Below, one piece after another: positions 44,535 through 53,047 of a stretch of DNA of 64,000 nt. Where the stretch lies: contig NZ_CP084629.1 in assembly GCF_022878925.1 (NCBI RefSeq), positions 186,001 to 250,000 of the forward strand. The letters run 5' to 3'. A program made the position numbers and the translations under genes. The notes beneath the pieces are model-generated. The model was given only the letters and a program-made list of their open reading frames with translations. It was not told the DNA's origin and made no database searches. Each line of letters starts with the position of its first letter. The stretch's first letter is position 1. This DNA is from Caballeronia sp. TF1N1 (lineage in GTDB: Bacteria > Pseudomonadota > Gammaproteobacteria > Burkholderiales > Burkholderiaceae).

Positions 44535-45425
44535 TTAAATTTGCGCGTGCAGCGTTAGTAAGGCATCGGCGAATGCCTTGGGTTTTTCTTGCGGCAGGTT
44601 GTGTCCCGCGCCTTCGACGACGCGATATTCAAAAGGTCCGCTGAAATGCACCGAGTGATGCGCGGTGCCGCCGGTGGACATGACACCGTCGTCCGCGGCG
44701 TCGAACGAGATCGTGGGAACGGAGATGGGCGGCGCCTTCGCGAGTTGCTGTTCGAGCGCGTCGAAACGCGGATCGCCATTCACGAGCCCATAGCGATGCC
44801 GATACGAATGGATCACGACATCGATGAAGTCTTCGTTGTCGAACGATGCGGCCGTCGCGGCGTAAGTGTCGTCGTCGAAGCGCCAGCTCGGTGACCATAA
44901 CGTCCACAGCAAGCGGCAGAGTTCTCGGCGGTTCGCGGTCAGGCCGGCACGGCCGCGCTCGCCATGAAAGTAATACTGATACCAGTAGCGAAGCTCGTTT
45001 TCCGGCGACGACGGCTTGCCCGATGCCGCGATGTCCTGAATGTTGTAGCCGTTGAGCGTGACGAGCGCCCTGACGCGTTCGGGATGCAACGCCGCGACGA
45101 TGCACGCGGCGCGTCCACCCCAGTCGTAGCCGCCGAGCATTGCGCGCCCGATGTCGAGCGCATCGAGCAATGCGAGCAGGTCAGCGCCCAACGCCGCTTG
45201 CTGACCGGAACGCGGGGTATCGGCGGAAAGGAAGCGCGTTGGACCGTAACCACGCAGATAAGGAACGATGACGCGTGCGCCTTGTGCCACGAGGAGCGGC
45301 GCGACTTCATCGAATGAATGAATGTCGTAGGGAAAGCCATGCAGCAACACAACGGGCCAGCCGTCTGTCGGCCCGGACTCTTCATAAGCGATATCAAGCA
45401 AGTCGGTCTTGATGCAGTTGATCAT
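44535..45425 (-). CDS. Alpha/beta hydrolase with Asp nucleophile
   Basis: 296 residues. HGFPYD gives the oxyanion site, GGYDWGG places Asp101 at the nucleophile elbow, and GAGHNLPQEKP carries the catalytic His. An Asp nucleophile points to the epoxide hydrolase / haloalkane dehalogenase branch and not to an esterase. No signal peptide. It is separated by 116 bases from the LysR gene upstream on the same strand. Confidence 0.83.
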   Translation of the reverse strand: MINCIKTDLLDIAYEESGPTDGWPVVLLHGFPYDIHSFDEVAPLLVAQGARVIVPYLRGYGPTRFLSADTPRSGQQAALGADLLALLDALDIGRAMLGGYDWGGRAACIVAALHPERVRALVTLNGYNIQDIAASGKPSSPENELRYWYQYYFHGERGRAGLTANRRELCRLLWTLWSPSWRFDDDTYAATAASFDNEDFIDVVIHSYRHRYGLVNGDPRFDALEQQLAKAPPISVPTISFDAADDGVMSTGGTAHHSVHFSGPFEYRVVEGAGHNLPQEKPKAFADALLTLHAQI

Positions 45426-45541
45426 GCGCTTATCCTCGACGTAGACGTTCGATGACAGCTAGCGTATACGATCCGCATGATTCGCGTGGCGCTTACTGGA
45501 TCTCGAACACGCTCGAAAGCGGAGGTCATTCGCGATAGAGA

Positions 45542-46429
45542 CTAAGCAATCCGCAAATGCTCGCTGATGTAGTCGATGAACACGCGCAGCTTCGGCGATG
45601 CATAACGCGTCGCCGGCCAGAGAATCCAGAATGTCACCGTCTGATCGATGTAATCGTCCAGCACGATTTGCAGCGCGCCGCTCGCAAGCGCATCGCGCAC
45701 GAGAAAGGTTGGCACGAAGATAAGCCCTTTATCTTGCAGCGCCAGGAACGCCAGCACTTCGATAGTGTTGCTCACGAACGTCTGCGGCAACTCGGGCTCC
45801 GCTTCCGCCGTGCCGAGCTGAAACGGCCAGCGTTCGAGCTTGCCGGTGGCGGGAAACTTATGCAGCAGGCACGCGTGATTCACGAGTTCCGCCGGATGAC
45901 GCGGCACGCCATGCTGCTTCAGATATCCGGGTGACGCGACGACCACTTGCCCGCATGAACCAAGACGCCGCGAAACGAGCCGCGAATCGTGCTGCGCGCC
46001 CGTGCGGATCACGGTGTCGAAACCTTCCTCGATGATATCGACCATACGGTCTGACAAATCGACATCGATTTCGATATCCGGATACTTCGCCATGAACCCG
46101 TCCAGCGCGGGCATGATGAGCGCGGACAATTGCGGCGTGCTGATTCGCAAACGCCCGCGCGGGCTGCCCGCTGCATTGGACAGTTCGGCTTCGGCGGCTT
46201 CGACTTCGCCGAGGATGCGCCTGCAACGTTCGAGAAAGAGCGCGCCCTCGGCGGTCAGCGTAATGCTGCGCGTGCTGCGATGAAAAAGCCGCACGCCGAG
46301 ACGCTCTTCCATGCGTGCAATGCCCTTGCCCACCGCCGACGACGACACGCCCAATTGCCGTCCGGTCTCCGTGAAGCTGCGCGTTTCAGCGACCTGCACG
46401 AACATCGAAATGCCGCCTAGGCTGTCCAT
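45542..46429 (-). CDS. LysR-family regulator divergent from ene-reductase
   Basis: 295 residues. HTH FVQVAETRSFTETGRQLGVSSSAVGKGIARMEE near the N-terminus, then a PBP-type effector domain of the CrgA/AaeR subgroup (GRLRISTPQLSALIMPALDGF). Divergent from the old-yellow-enzyme gene with 179 bases between, holding a palindrome. Confidence 0.88.
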   Translation of the reverse strand: MDSLGGISMFVQVAETRSFTETGRQLGVSSSAVGKGIARMEERLGVRLFHRSTRSITLTAEGALFLERCRRILGEVEAAEAELSNAAGSPRGRLRISTPQLSALIMPALDGFMAKYPDIEIDVDLSDRMVDIIEEGFDTVIRTGAQHDSRLVSRRLGSCGQVVVASPGYLKQHGVPRHPAELVNHACLLHKFPATGKLERWPFQLGTAEAEPELPQTFVSNTIEVLAFLALQDKGLIFVPTFLVRDALASGALQIVLDDYIDQTVTFWILWPATRYASPKLRVFIDYISEHLRIA

Positions 46430-46489
46430 GAGTATCCCGAAGAACTGGCCGACTCGCGCGACGCGATCCGCCGATTAAGGAAGTTCTTG

Positions 46490-46504
46490 TCCGATATATT
46501 CGGA
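46490..46504. promoter_or_regulatory. Palindrome between LysR and ene-reductase genes
   Basis: TCCGA-TATAT-TCGGA, perfect 5-bp arms, sits 105 bases before the reductase start and 61 before the LysR start. Suits a LysR-type binding site; not tested. Confidence 0.45.
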
Positions 46505-46608
46505 ACCTTAGCCCATTTTTCTTCTGTCGTCCGGTTCATACACTCTCTTCAAGCCTTAACACCTGCCGTCGAAGAATTCGACGGTCATCCGCATTCCGGA
46601 GAGAGAAC

Positions 46609-47718
46609 ATGTCCAAACTTCATTCAGCCGTTAGAGTCGGTCCCTACGAGTTTTCGCATCGCGTCGTGCTGGCGCCGCTCACACGCATGCGTGCCGAGGA
46701 AGGCGCCATCCCCGGCCCGTTGATGGCCGAGTACTATGCGCAACGCACGTCGAAAGGCGGCTTCCTGATCACCGAAGCGACCATTGCCGCGCCGAACGGC
46801 AACGGCTACCTCGGCGCGCCCGGCCTTTACGACGACAGCCAGATCGAAGGCTGGAAGCAAGTCACGGAAGCCGTGCATGAAAGAGGCGGCCGCATCTTCC
46901 TTCAGCTTTATCACGCGGGCCGCCAGTCCAATAGCCAGTTGCAGCCGGATGGCGGCGCGCCGGTGGCACCGTCGGCGGTATTGCATGGCGGCGTCGCTTA
47001 TACGGAAGCTGGCTGGATTCCCAACACCCCGGCCCGCGCGCTCACCATTCCGGAAATCGCGCAACTCGTCGAGCGCTTCCGCACGGCAGCGGAGCGTGGC
47101 AAGAAAGCCGGTTTCGATGGCGTCGAACTGCACGCCGCGAACGGCTATCTCTTCGATCAGTTCCTTCAAGACGGCAGCAACAAGCGCACCGACATCTACG
47201 GCGGCTCGTTCGAAAACCGCGCGCGCTTTCTGCTGGAGGTCACGCGCGCCGTCATATCCGTGTGGGGCAGCCAGCGCGTCGCGGTGCGCCTCGGGCCGAG
47301 CGGCACGTGGGGCGATATGTCGGACAGCAATCCCGAAGCGCTCTTCTCCTACGTGGCGCGTGAATTGTCGAAGCTCGATCTGGCGTATCTGCACTTGATC
47401 GAACCGCGCGTGCTCGGCAATGTCGATGACGACAGCAAAGACCCCGCACCCGTGGCCGCGCAACTGATCCGCAAGCATTACGACGGTGTCATCATCGCGG
47501 CGGGCGGCTTCAAGGGGCCGACGGCCGAAGCCATCCTGCAAGCAGGCGATGCCGATCTAGTGGCGTTCGGACGCGACTTCATCGCCAATCCGGATTTGCC
47601 CGAACGCCTTCGCAATCGGTGGCCGCTCAATGCGTATGACCGTCCCACGTTCTTTGGCGGAACCGAAGCTGGCTATACCGACTATCCGTTCCATCGCGCC
47701 GAAGCACGGGCCGCGTAA
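46609..47718 (+). CDS. Old-yellow-enzyme family alkene reductase (NemA-like)
   Basis: 369 residues, FMN TIM barrel. RVVLAPLTRMRAEEGAIPG at the start, substrate pair H175/N178 with Y180 in ELHAANGYLFDQFLQDGSNKR, and VAFGRDFIANPDLPERL near the end for the phosphate site. Reduces activated alkenes, maleimides or nitro compounds with NADPH. GGAGAGAG precedes ATG 46609. Probably controlled by the divergent LysR protein. Confidence 0.92.
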   Translation: MSKLHSAVRVGPYEFSHRVVLAPLTRMRAEEGAIPGPLMAEYYAQRTSKGGFLITEATIAAPNGNGYLGAPGLYDDSQIEGWKQVTEAVHERGGRIFLQLYHAGRQSNSQLQPDGGAPVAPSAVLHGGVAYTEAGWIPNTPARALTIPEIAQLVERFRTAAERGKKAGFDGVELHAANGYLFDQFLQDGSNKRTDIYGGSFENRARFLLEVTRAVISVWGSQRVAVRLGPSGTWGDMSDSNPEALFSYVARELSKLDLAYLHLIEPRVLGNVDDDSKDPAPVAAQLIRKHYDGVIIAAGGFKGPTAEAILQAGDADLVAFGRDFIANPDLPERLRNRWPLNAYDRPTFFGGTEAGYTDYPFHRAEARAA

Positions 47719-47740
47719 GCCGGACGCCGCCATGAACGCT

Positions 47741-47989
47741 ACTTCCCCGCCGGTGTCTCTCTGACGCCACTCTGCTGGCTCGCGCTCGGCATGTTGCGGG
47801 GTTGCGCGGTGCGCCTGTCGCGTTATCGCTCAATGCATGGTTCATGTGTCTCGGCTTCTCACTCGGCGCCGCGCTCGGGTCGATCACGCTGAATGTTGCG
47901 TCGTGACCGATCTTGGCTTGACCGCGTCGGTCTGCAAGATCGCGGCGTTCACGCTGACCTTGTGCGAAGCGGCGCCCGCCGCGGCATGA
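47741..47989 (+). pseudogene. 3' remnant of an MFS transporter gene
   Basis: One frame reads RGAPVALSLNAWFMCLGFSL and on to GAALGS...NVAS, then stops at 47904-47906; shifting one base, it continues DLGLTASVCKIAAFTLTL to a stop at 47987-47989. The text resembles the last two membrane segments of AraJ-type MFS proteins. No start or upstream part is present, so this is a decayed tail between the ene-reductase and the epoxide hydrolase genes. Confidence 0.5.
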
Positions 47990-49141
47990 CTAACGAAAGC
48001 GCCTGAAGAACGTGCGCATTTCGACGGCAAGAAGTTCGGGCTCTTCCATCGCGGCGAAGTGGCCGCCGCGCGGCATCTCGGTCCATTGCGCGACATCGAA
48101 GACACGTTCGAGCCATTCGCGCGGCGGCCGGCTCAATTCTTTGGGAAAGCGCGCGTAACCCACTGGCGGCAACACGCGCTGACCCGCAGCGAAACGCATG
48201 GGTTGCAGGCGGTTTTCGTAGTACATCTGCACCGCCGTGCCAATGCTCTGCGTGTGCCAGTAGAGCGAGAGATTCGTCAGCAACTCGTCCTTCGAGAAAC
48301 TGCGCTCCACATCGCCGTCGCAATCGCTCCATGCGCGGAATTTCTCGCAGATCCATGCGGCGAGTCCCACGGGGGAATCGTTGAGCGATGCAGCAAGCGT
48401 CTGCGGCTTCGTGCTGTGCATGTGCGCGTAGGCGCCTTCTAGTGCGACCCACTCGCTTCGCGCGCGCACGAAGTCTTGTTCGGCAGCATTCGTCGGCGCC
48501 TTTGCCGGATCCACCGATGGTTCGTAAGAGCCTGGCAGAAAGTTTAGATGAATACCATCGACATGCCGTCGATGCCGTAACGCCAGCGCAACCGACACCG
48601 CCGAACCCAGGTCGCCGCCTTGCGCACCGAAGCGCTCGTAGCCTAGACCTTGCATCAGCGCGGCCCAGATATCGGCGACTTGAAACGCGGACGTGCCGGG
48701 CTGCGCGGGCGCGGCGGAAAACGCGAAGCCCGGCAGCGACGGCACGATGACATCGAAGGAATCGGCCGGGTCCGCTCCGAACGATGCGGGATCGCACAGC
48801 ATCTCCGTCAGCGCATGAAACTCGAAGAACGATCCCGGCCAGCCGTGCGTGATGATGACCGGATACGGCTTTGGACCCACGCCCCGCCGATGCACGAAGT
48901 GCACGCGCTGGCCGTTCACATCCGCAATGAATTGCGGTTGCCGGTTGAGCTCGCGTTCGGCGGCGCGCCAGTCGAACGTTTCGGTCCAGTACTGCACGAG
49001 TTCGCGCAGCCACGCGATATCGATACCTTGCCTCCAAGACTCGGATGGCGTCATGGGTGGCCAGCGGGTATCGCGTAGCCGGCGGCGCAGGTCGTCGATC
49101 GCTGCGTCGGGAACGGCAATCTTGAATGGCTCGATGTGCAT
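47990..49141 (-). CDS. Epoxide hydrolase (EHN-domain, juvenile-hormone/microsomal type)
   Basis: 383 residues. The N-terminal EHN segment FKIAVPDAAIDDLRRRLRDTRWP is diagnostic, followed by HGWPGSFFEF (oxyanion HGWP), nucleophile Asp177 in QGGDLGS and catalytic His361 in RGGHFAAMEEP. It opens epoxides to diols in the cytoplasm. Convergent with the MFS remnant. Separated by 31 bases from the MHS transporter stop, so possibly part of the same minus-strand transcript. Confidence 0.9.
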   Translation of the reverse strand: MHIEPFKIAVPDAAIDDLRRRLRDTRWPPMTPSESWRQGIDIAWLRELVQYWTETFDWRAAERELNRQPQFIADVNGQRVHFVHRRGVGPKPYPVIITHGWPGSFFEFHALTEMLCDPASFGADPADSFDVIVPSLPGFAFSAAPAQPGTSAFQVADIWAALMQGLGYERFGAQGGDLGSAVSVALALRHRRHVDGIHLNFLPGSYEPSVDPAKAPTNAAEQDFVRARSEWVALEGAYAHMHSTKPQTLAASLNDSPVGLAAWICEKFRAWSDCDGDVERSFSKDELLTNLSLYWHTQSIGTAVQMYYENRLQPMRFAAGQRVLPPVGYARFPKELSRPPREWLERVFDVAQWTEMPRGGHFAAMEEPELLAVEMRTFFRRFR

Positions 49142-49172
49142 GGCGGGTCGCTACTCCAGCAAGGTCGGAGGT

Positions 49173-50507
49173 TCAGTGTAACTCGACCTTTTGCCCCGCT
49201 CCCGTCTTCTCGTGATTCAGGCAAAGCGCCGCCGCGAGGCTGATCGCCGCGTTGATCGCGAGCCACACGCCGACCATCGCGCTGCTATGAAACGTGTGCG
49301 TGAGCCATGTGAGGATGGCGGGCGTGAAGCCGCCCAGCACGGCCGCTGCGATAGCCTGCGCGAACGCATAGCCGGATGTGCGCGCATTGGGCGGCACGAG
49401 TTCGACCATGGCCGCGACCTGAACGGCGCTGTAGGCTGCATAGATGAACGAGAACCACAGTTCGACCACCGCGAACCTCAGCACGGTTGCATGCGTGGCG
49501 AGCCATGACATCAGCGGATACGCGGTGACGGCGGCCAGCAACGTGACGACGATCAGCACCGTGCGACGGTTGAAGCGATCGGCCACGAGCGCCATGATCG
49601 GCAGCCAGACGAGCACCGACAAACCGCCGAAGAAGAGAATGATGAAGCCCGCGGATGCGCCCAGATTCAGGCTCTTGATGAAGGTCGGCGCGTAAGTGGT
49701 GATGGTCTGCGAAGTCACAGTCGCCATCGACACCATGCCCATGCACAGCACGATGGTGCGCCAGTCCGAGACCAGGCTCGTGCAGATCTCGGACATCTTC
49801 GGCGCGCGCTTTCTGGCCGCGAACACCGACGTTTCCTGAAGACTCGAGCGCAGCCAGAACATGACGGGAATGACCATGCAGCCGAGCAGAAGCGGCACGC
49901 GCCATCCCCATGCGTGCAGTTCGTCTTGCGTCAGCCAGTAAAGCAGAACGAGTCCGACGAGCGACGCCACCATCACGGAGATTTGCTGGCTGCCGGCTTG
50001 CCAGCACGTATAAAACGCGCGGCGTCTGGCCGGCGCGATCTCCGCGAGATAGACCACTACGCCGCCGAGTTCGGCGCCTGCGGAGAACCCTTGCATCAGC
50101 CGTCCAAGCAAGACGATGATCGGCGCCGCGATACCGATACTCGCGTAGGAAGGCGTGCATGCCACGGAGATGATGCCGAGCGACATCAACGACAACGCGA
50201 GAATCAGACCCTTGCGGCGCCCATGACGGTCCGTATAAGCGCCGAGCACGATAGCGCCCACGGGCCGCGCGAGAAAGCCGAACGCGAAGGTCATGAGCGA
50301 CATCATCAGCGAGATGTATTCGTTGTCGCTCGGAAAGTACGTCTGCGCAATGTATCTCGCGTAATAGCCGTAAATCATGAAGTCGTAGATTTCCAGCGCA
50401 TTGCCGGCGACGACCTGAATGATCGGCTTGATCGCGACTCTCGATCTGTCGACGTCCGGCGCACTCACTGACGCGAGGCCTGGGCTTGCAACCGCGGAAT
50501 CCTTCAT
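49173..50507 (-). CDS. MHS-family MFS transporter (dicarboxylate/sugar-acid importer)
   Basis: 444 residues, twelve membrane segments. NALEIYDFMIYGYYARYIAQTYFP, MMSLMTFAFGFLARPVGAIVLGAYTDRHGRRKGL and LGRLMQGFSAGAELGGVVVYLAE are typical of the citrate/tricarballylate branch of the MHS family. AGGAG precedes ATG 50507. 43 bases after the dehydratase gene, so it is the probable galactarate/talarate importer. Confidence 0.88.
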   Translation of the reverse strand: MKDSAVASPGLASVSAPDVDRSRVAIKPIIQVVAGNALEIYDFMIYGYYARYIAQTYFPSDNEYISLMMSLMTFAFGFLARPVGAIVLGAYTDRHGRRKGLILALSLMSLGIISVACTPSYASIGIAAPIIVLLGRLMQGFSAGAELGGVVVYLAEIAPARRRAFYTCWQAGSQQISVMVASLVGLVLLYWLTQDELHAWGWRVPLLLGCMVIPVMFWLRSSLQETSVFAARKRAPKMSEICTSLVSDWRTIVLCMGMVSMATVTSQTITTYAPTFIKSLNLGASAGFIILFFGGLSVLVWLPIMALVADRFNRRTVLIVVTLLAAVTAYPLMSWLATHATVLRFAVVELWFSFIYAAYSAVQVAAMVELVPPNARTSGYAFAQAIAAAVLGGFTPAILTWLTHTFHSSAMVGVWLAINAAISLAAALCLNHEKTGAGQKVELH

Positions 50508-50550
50508 CGCTACTCCTGTCGAAAAGCGTTCTTTCTGGCCGATGGAAACG

Positions 50551-51711
50551 TCAGGCGCGTGCGCCGATCTCCACTTCCTGCGCGGTCCAGCCCGCAACGC
50601 GGTCGCTGAGCGTGAGACCGAGACCGGGACGCGTCGGCACGAGCATGCGGCCATCGCGCGTTTCGAGCCGTTCGTTGAAGAGCGGTTCGAGCCATTCGAA
50701 ATGTTCGACCCACGGCTCGCGTGCATAGCTTGCCGCGAGATGCACATGCAGTTCCATGGCGAAATGCGGCGCGAGCATGAGACCCGCGTGATCCGCGAGC
50801 GTCGCGACTTTAAGAAACGGCGTGATGCCGCCGACGCGCGGTGCATCCGGCATCAGATAATCCGCCCCGCGCAACCGGATGAACTCCCAGTGTTCCGACA
50901 CGCTCGTCAGCATCTCGCCTGTGGCGATCGGTGTATCGAATTGCGTGGCGAGCGCTGCATGGCCTTCGGCGTCGTAGCAATCGAGCGGCTCCTCGATCCA
51001 GACGAGATTGAACTGTTCGAACGTTCGGCACATGCGTTGTGCGGTCGGACGGTCCCATTGCTGGTTGGCGTCGACCATGAGCGGGAAGGCATCGCCCAGA
51101 TGCTTGCGCACGGTTTGCACGCGATGAATGTCGAGCGCCGAGTCCGGCTGGCCCACTTTGAGCTTGATGCCACCGATGCCTTTTTCGCGCGATATGTCGG
51201 TGTTGGTCATCAACTGATCGAGCGGCGTATGCAGGAAACCGCCCGACGTGTTGTAGCAGCGCACCGACTCGCGTTGCGCGCCCAGCAGCTTGGCAAGCGA
51301 AAGGTTCGCGCGCTTTGCCTTCAGGTCCCACAGCGCGACATCGAACGCGCCGATGGCTTGCGCCGCCATGCCGCTGCGCCCCACCGACGCCCCCGCCCAC
51401 GCGAGCTTGTCCCACAGCCGCGCGATGTCGCTCGGGTCCTCGCCGATCAGCACGGGCGCGATCTCCTTCGCATGCGCGAACTGGCCCGGACCGCCCGCGC
51501 GTTTTGAATAGCTGAAGCCGAGTCCGCGATGACCATCGGCCGTTTCGATCTCCACGAAAAGAATGGCGATCTCGGTCATCGGCTTCTGCCGGCCGGTCAG
51601 CACCTTGGCGTCGCTGATGGGATTGGCGAGCGGCAAGAACGTGGAGGCGACGCGAATCCACCTTATTGAATCGTTCGATGTTCCTGCGAGAAGCGAAGAC
51701 GTTGCGTTCAT
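50551..51711 (-). CDS. L-talarate/galactarate dehydratase (enolase superfamily, MR subgroup)
   Basis: 386 residues. The active-site set K183/K185 (GIKLKVG), D214 (MVDANQQW), E240 (WIEEPLD), E266 (TGEML) and H316 (LAPHFAMELH) has the same spacing as the Salmonella TalrD/GalrD residues as I remember them (each 12 lower). It dehydrates galactarate or epimerises/dehydrates talarate to 5-keto-4-deoxy-glucarate. ATG 51711 lies 55 bases from the palindromic operator; divergent from the LacI gene. Confidence 0.87.
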   Translation of the reverse strand: MNATSSLLAGTSNDSIRWIRVASTFLPLANPISDAKVLTGRQKPMTEIAILFVEIETADGHRGLGFSYSKRAGGPGQFAHAKEIAPVLIGEDPSDIARLWDKLAWAGASVGRSGMAAQAIGAFDVALWDLKAKRANLSLAKLLGAQRESVRCYNTSGGFLHTPLDQLMTNTDISREKGIGGIKLKVGQPDSALDIHRVQTVRKHLGDAFPLMVDANQQWDRPTAQRMCRTFEQFNLVWIEEPLDCYDAEGHAALATQFDTPIATGEMLTSVSEHWEFIRLRGADYLMPDAPRVGGITPFLKVATLADHAGLMLAPHFAMELHVHLAASYAREPWVEHFEWLEPLFNERLETRDGRMLVPTRPGLGLTLSDRVAGWTAQEVEIGARA

Positions 51712-51765
51712 GTGCCGATTCCTTGAATGACGAGTTCGAAGCCTTTAGCGATGAGTCGATCATAC

Positions 51766-51783
51766 AATGATTGCGCAATCATT
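51766..51783. promoter_or_regulatory. LacI-type operator 1
   Basis: Perfect 18-bp palindrome AATGATTGCGCAATCATT with central CG step, between the dehydratase and LacI genes. A second copy of the core lies 26 bases away centre to centre. Confidence 0.78.
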
Positions 51784-51793
51784 CAAGCTTTAT

Positions 51794-51807
51794 TGATTGC
51801 GCAATCA
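51794..51807. promoter_or_regulatory. LacI-type operator 2
   Basis: Perfect 14-bp palindrome TGATTGCGCAATCA, the same core as operator 1. It is closer to the LacI gene (103 bases before its ATG), so the pair could control both divergent promoters. Confidence 0.75.
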
Positions 51808-51910
51808 TCATGGTTTACGCTTAATGCATGGGTGCGAACGTCTTTGATCGGTGGGCCTTCATGGTCTAATCCGATGCGTGGCGCTTTGAAGAAAACGAAG
51901 TCGGGGAAAT

Positions 51911-52942
51911 ATGGCGAAGAAAGACGAAGGTATTCAGGCGACGGCGGAAAGCGTGACGCTTATCGATGTCGCGCGCGTGGCGGGCGTCGCGCCGATGACC
52001 GTGTCGCGCGCACTGAACCGGCCGGAACTCGTGCGCAGCGACACGCAGAAGAAGGTGCTCGACGCCGTTCGCGCGACGGGTTACGTGCCCAACCTGCTCG
52101 CTGGCGGACTGGCGAGCAGCAAGAGCCGTCTCGTGGCCATTCTGTTGCCGACCATTGCCAACTCCATCTTCGCCGACACCGTGCAGGCGCTGGTGGACCG
52201 TCTGACGGCATCGGGATATCAAACGTTGCTGGGCGTGACCGCTTATTCAACCTCGCGCGAGGAAGCGCTAGTCGAAGCCATTCTCGGACGCCGCCCGGAT
52301 GGCATCGTGCTCGCTGGCACCAGTCACAGCAAGGCCACCGTCGCGCGGCTGGTGAAGGCCAACATACCCGTTGTCGAGATATGGGATCTCACGAGCAAAC
52401 CTATCGATACGGTCATCGGTTTCTCGCACGAACAGGTGGGTAAAGAGGTCGCGCAACATCTCATCGCGAAGGGCTATCGTGACTTCGGCGTGTTGTCCGT
52501 GGATGATCCACGTGGTTTGCGGCGCTGCAAGAGTCTGATCGCGCAACTCGCGGCACAGGGAATCAGGAACACCGCGTTCGAGATAATGCCCGCGCCGGCA
52601 ACGTTGCAGGCAGGACGAGAAGGCACGGCAAAGCTGTTGCAGGCACGGCCGCCGCGCATCGTCGTATGCAGTTCGGACACGCTCGCGCAGGGCGTGCTCG
52701 CGGAAGCCGCCAGCCGCAAGTTGAACGTACCGGACGATATCGCCGTGATGGGCTTCGGCGACTTGAGCACCGCCGCGCACGTGTACCCTGCACTCTCGAC
52801 AGTGCGTGTGGATGGCGCGACCATCGGCATGAAAGCGGCCGATACCTTGCTCGCGCGTTTTTTGCAGGGCCGCACGGGCGCCGTTTCCTCGCGCGTGAAG
52901 ATCGACACGGGCTTTACGATCATCGACCGCGAAAGCACATGA
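51911..52942 (+). CDS. LacI-family repressor of the galactarate/talarate genes
   Basis: 343 residues. HTH TLIDVARVAGVAPMTVSRALNRP with hinge helix YVPNLLAGGLASSKS (the LAxxL-type minor-groove contact is LLAGGL), then a periplasmic-binding-like domain (LVAILLPTIANSIFADTVQAL), close to the GntR/gluconate branch. Two palindromic operators upstream. Likely senses galactarate, talarate or a product. Confidence 0.9.
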   Translation: MAKKDEGIQATAESVTLIDVARVAGVAPMTVSRALNRPELVRSDTQKKVLDAVRATGYVPNLLAGGLASSKSRLVAILLPTIANSIFADTVQALVDRLTASGYQTLLGVTAYSTSREEALVEAILGRRPDGIVLAGTSHSKATVARLVKANIPVVEIWDLTSKPIDTVIGFSHEQVGKEVAQHLIAKGYRDFGVLSVDDPRGLRRCKSLIAQLAAQGIRNTAFEIMPAPATLQAGREGTAKLLQARPPRIVVCSSDTLAQGVLAEAASRKLNVPDDIAVMGFGDLSTAAHVYPALSTVRVDGATIGMKAADTLLARFLQGRTGAVSSRVKIDTGFTIIDREST

Positions 52943-53047
52943 CACGCCCGCAAGCAGCGGGGTATACGATAGTGACATCGTCCAATTCGTCGTCCATATT
53001 TACTTGGCTATCCTTACAGGATGGTCAAATAAATAACGGAGACATCC

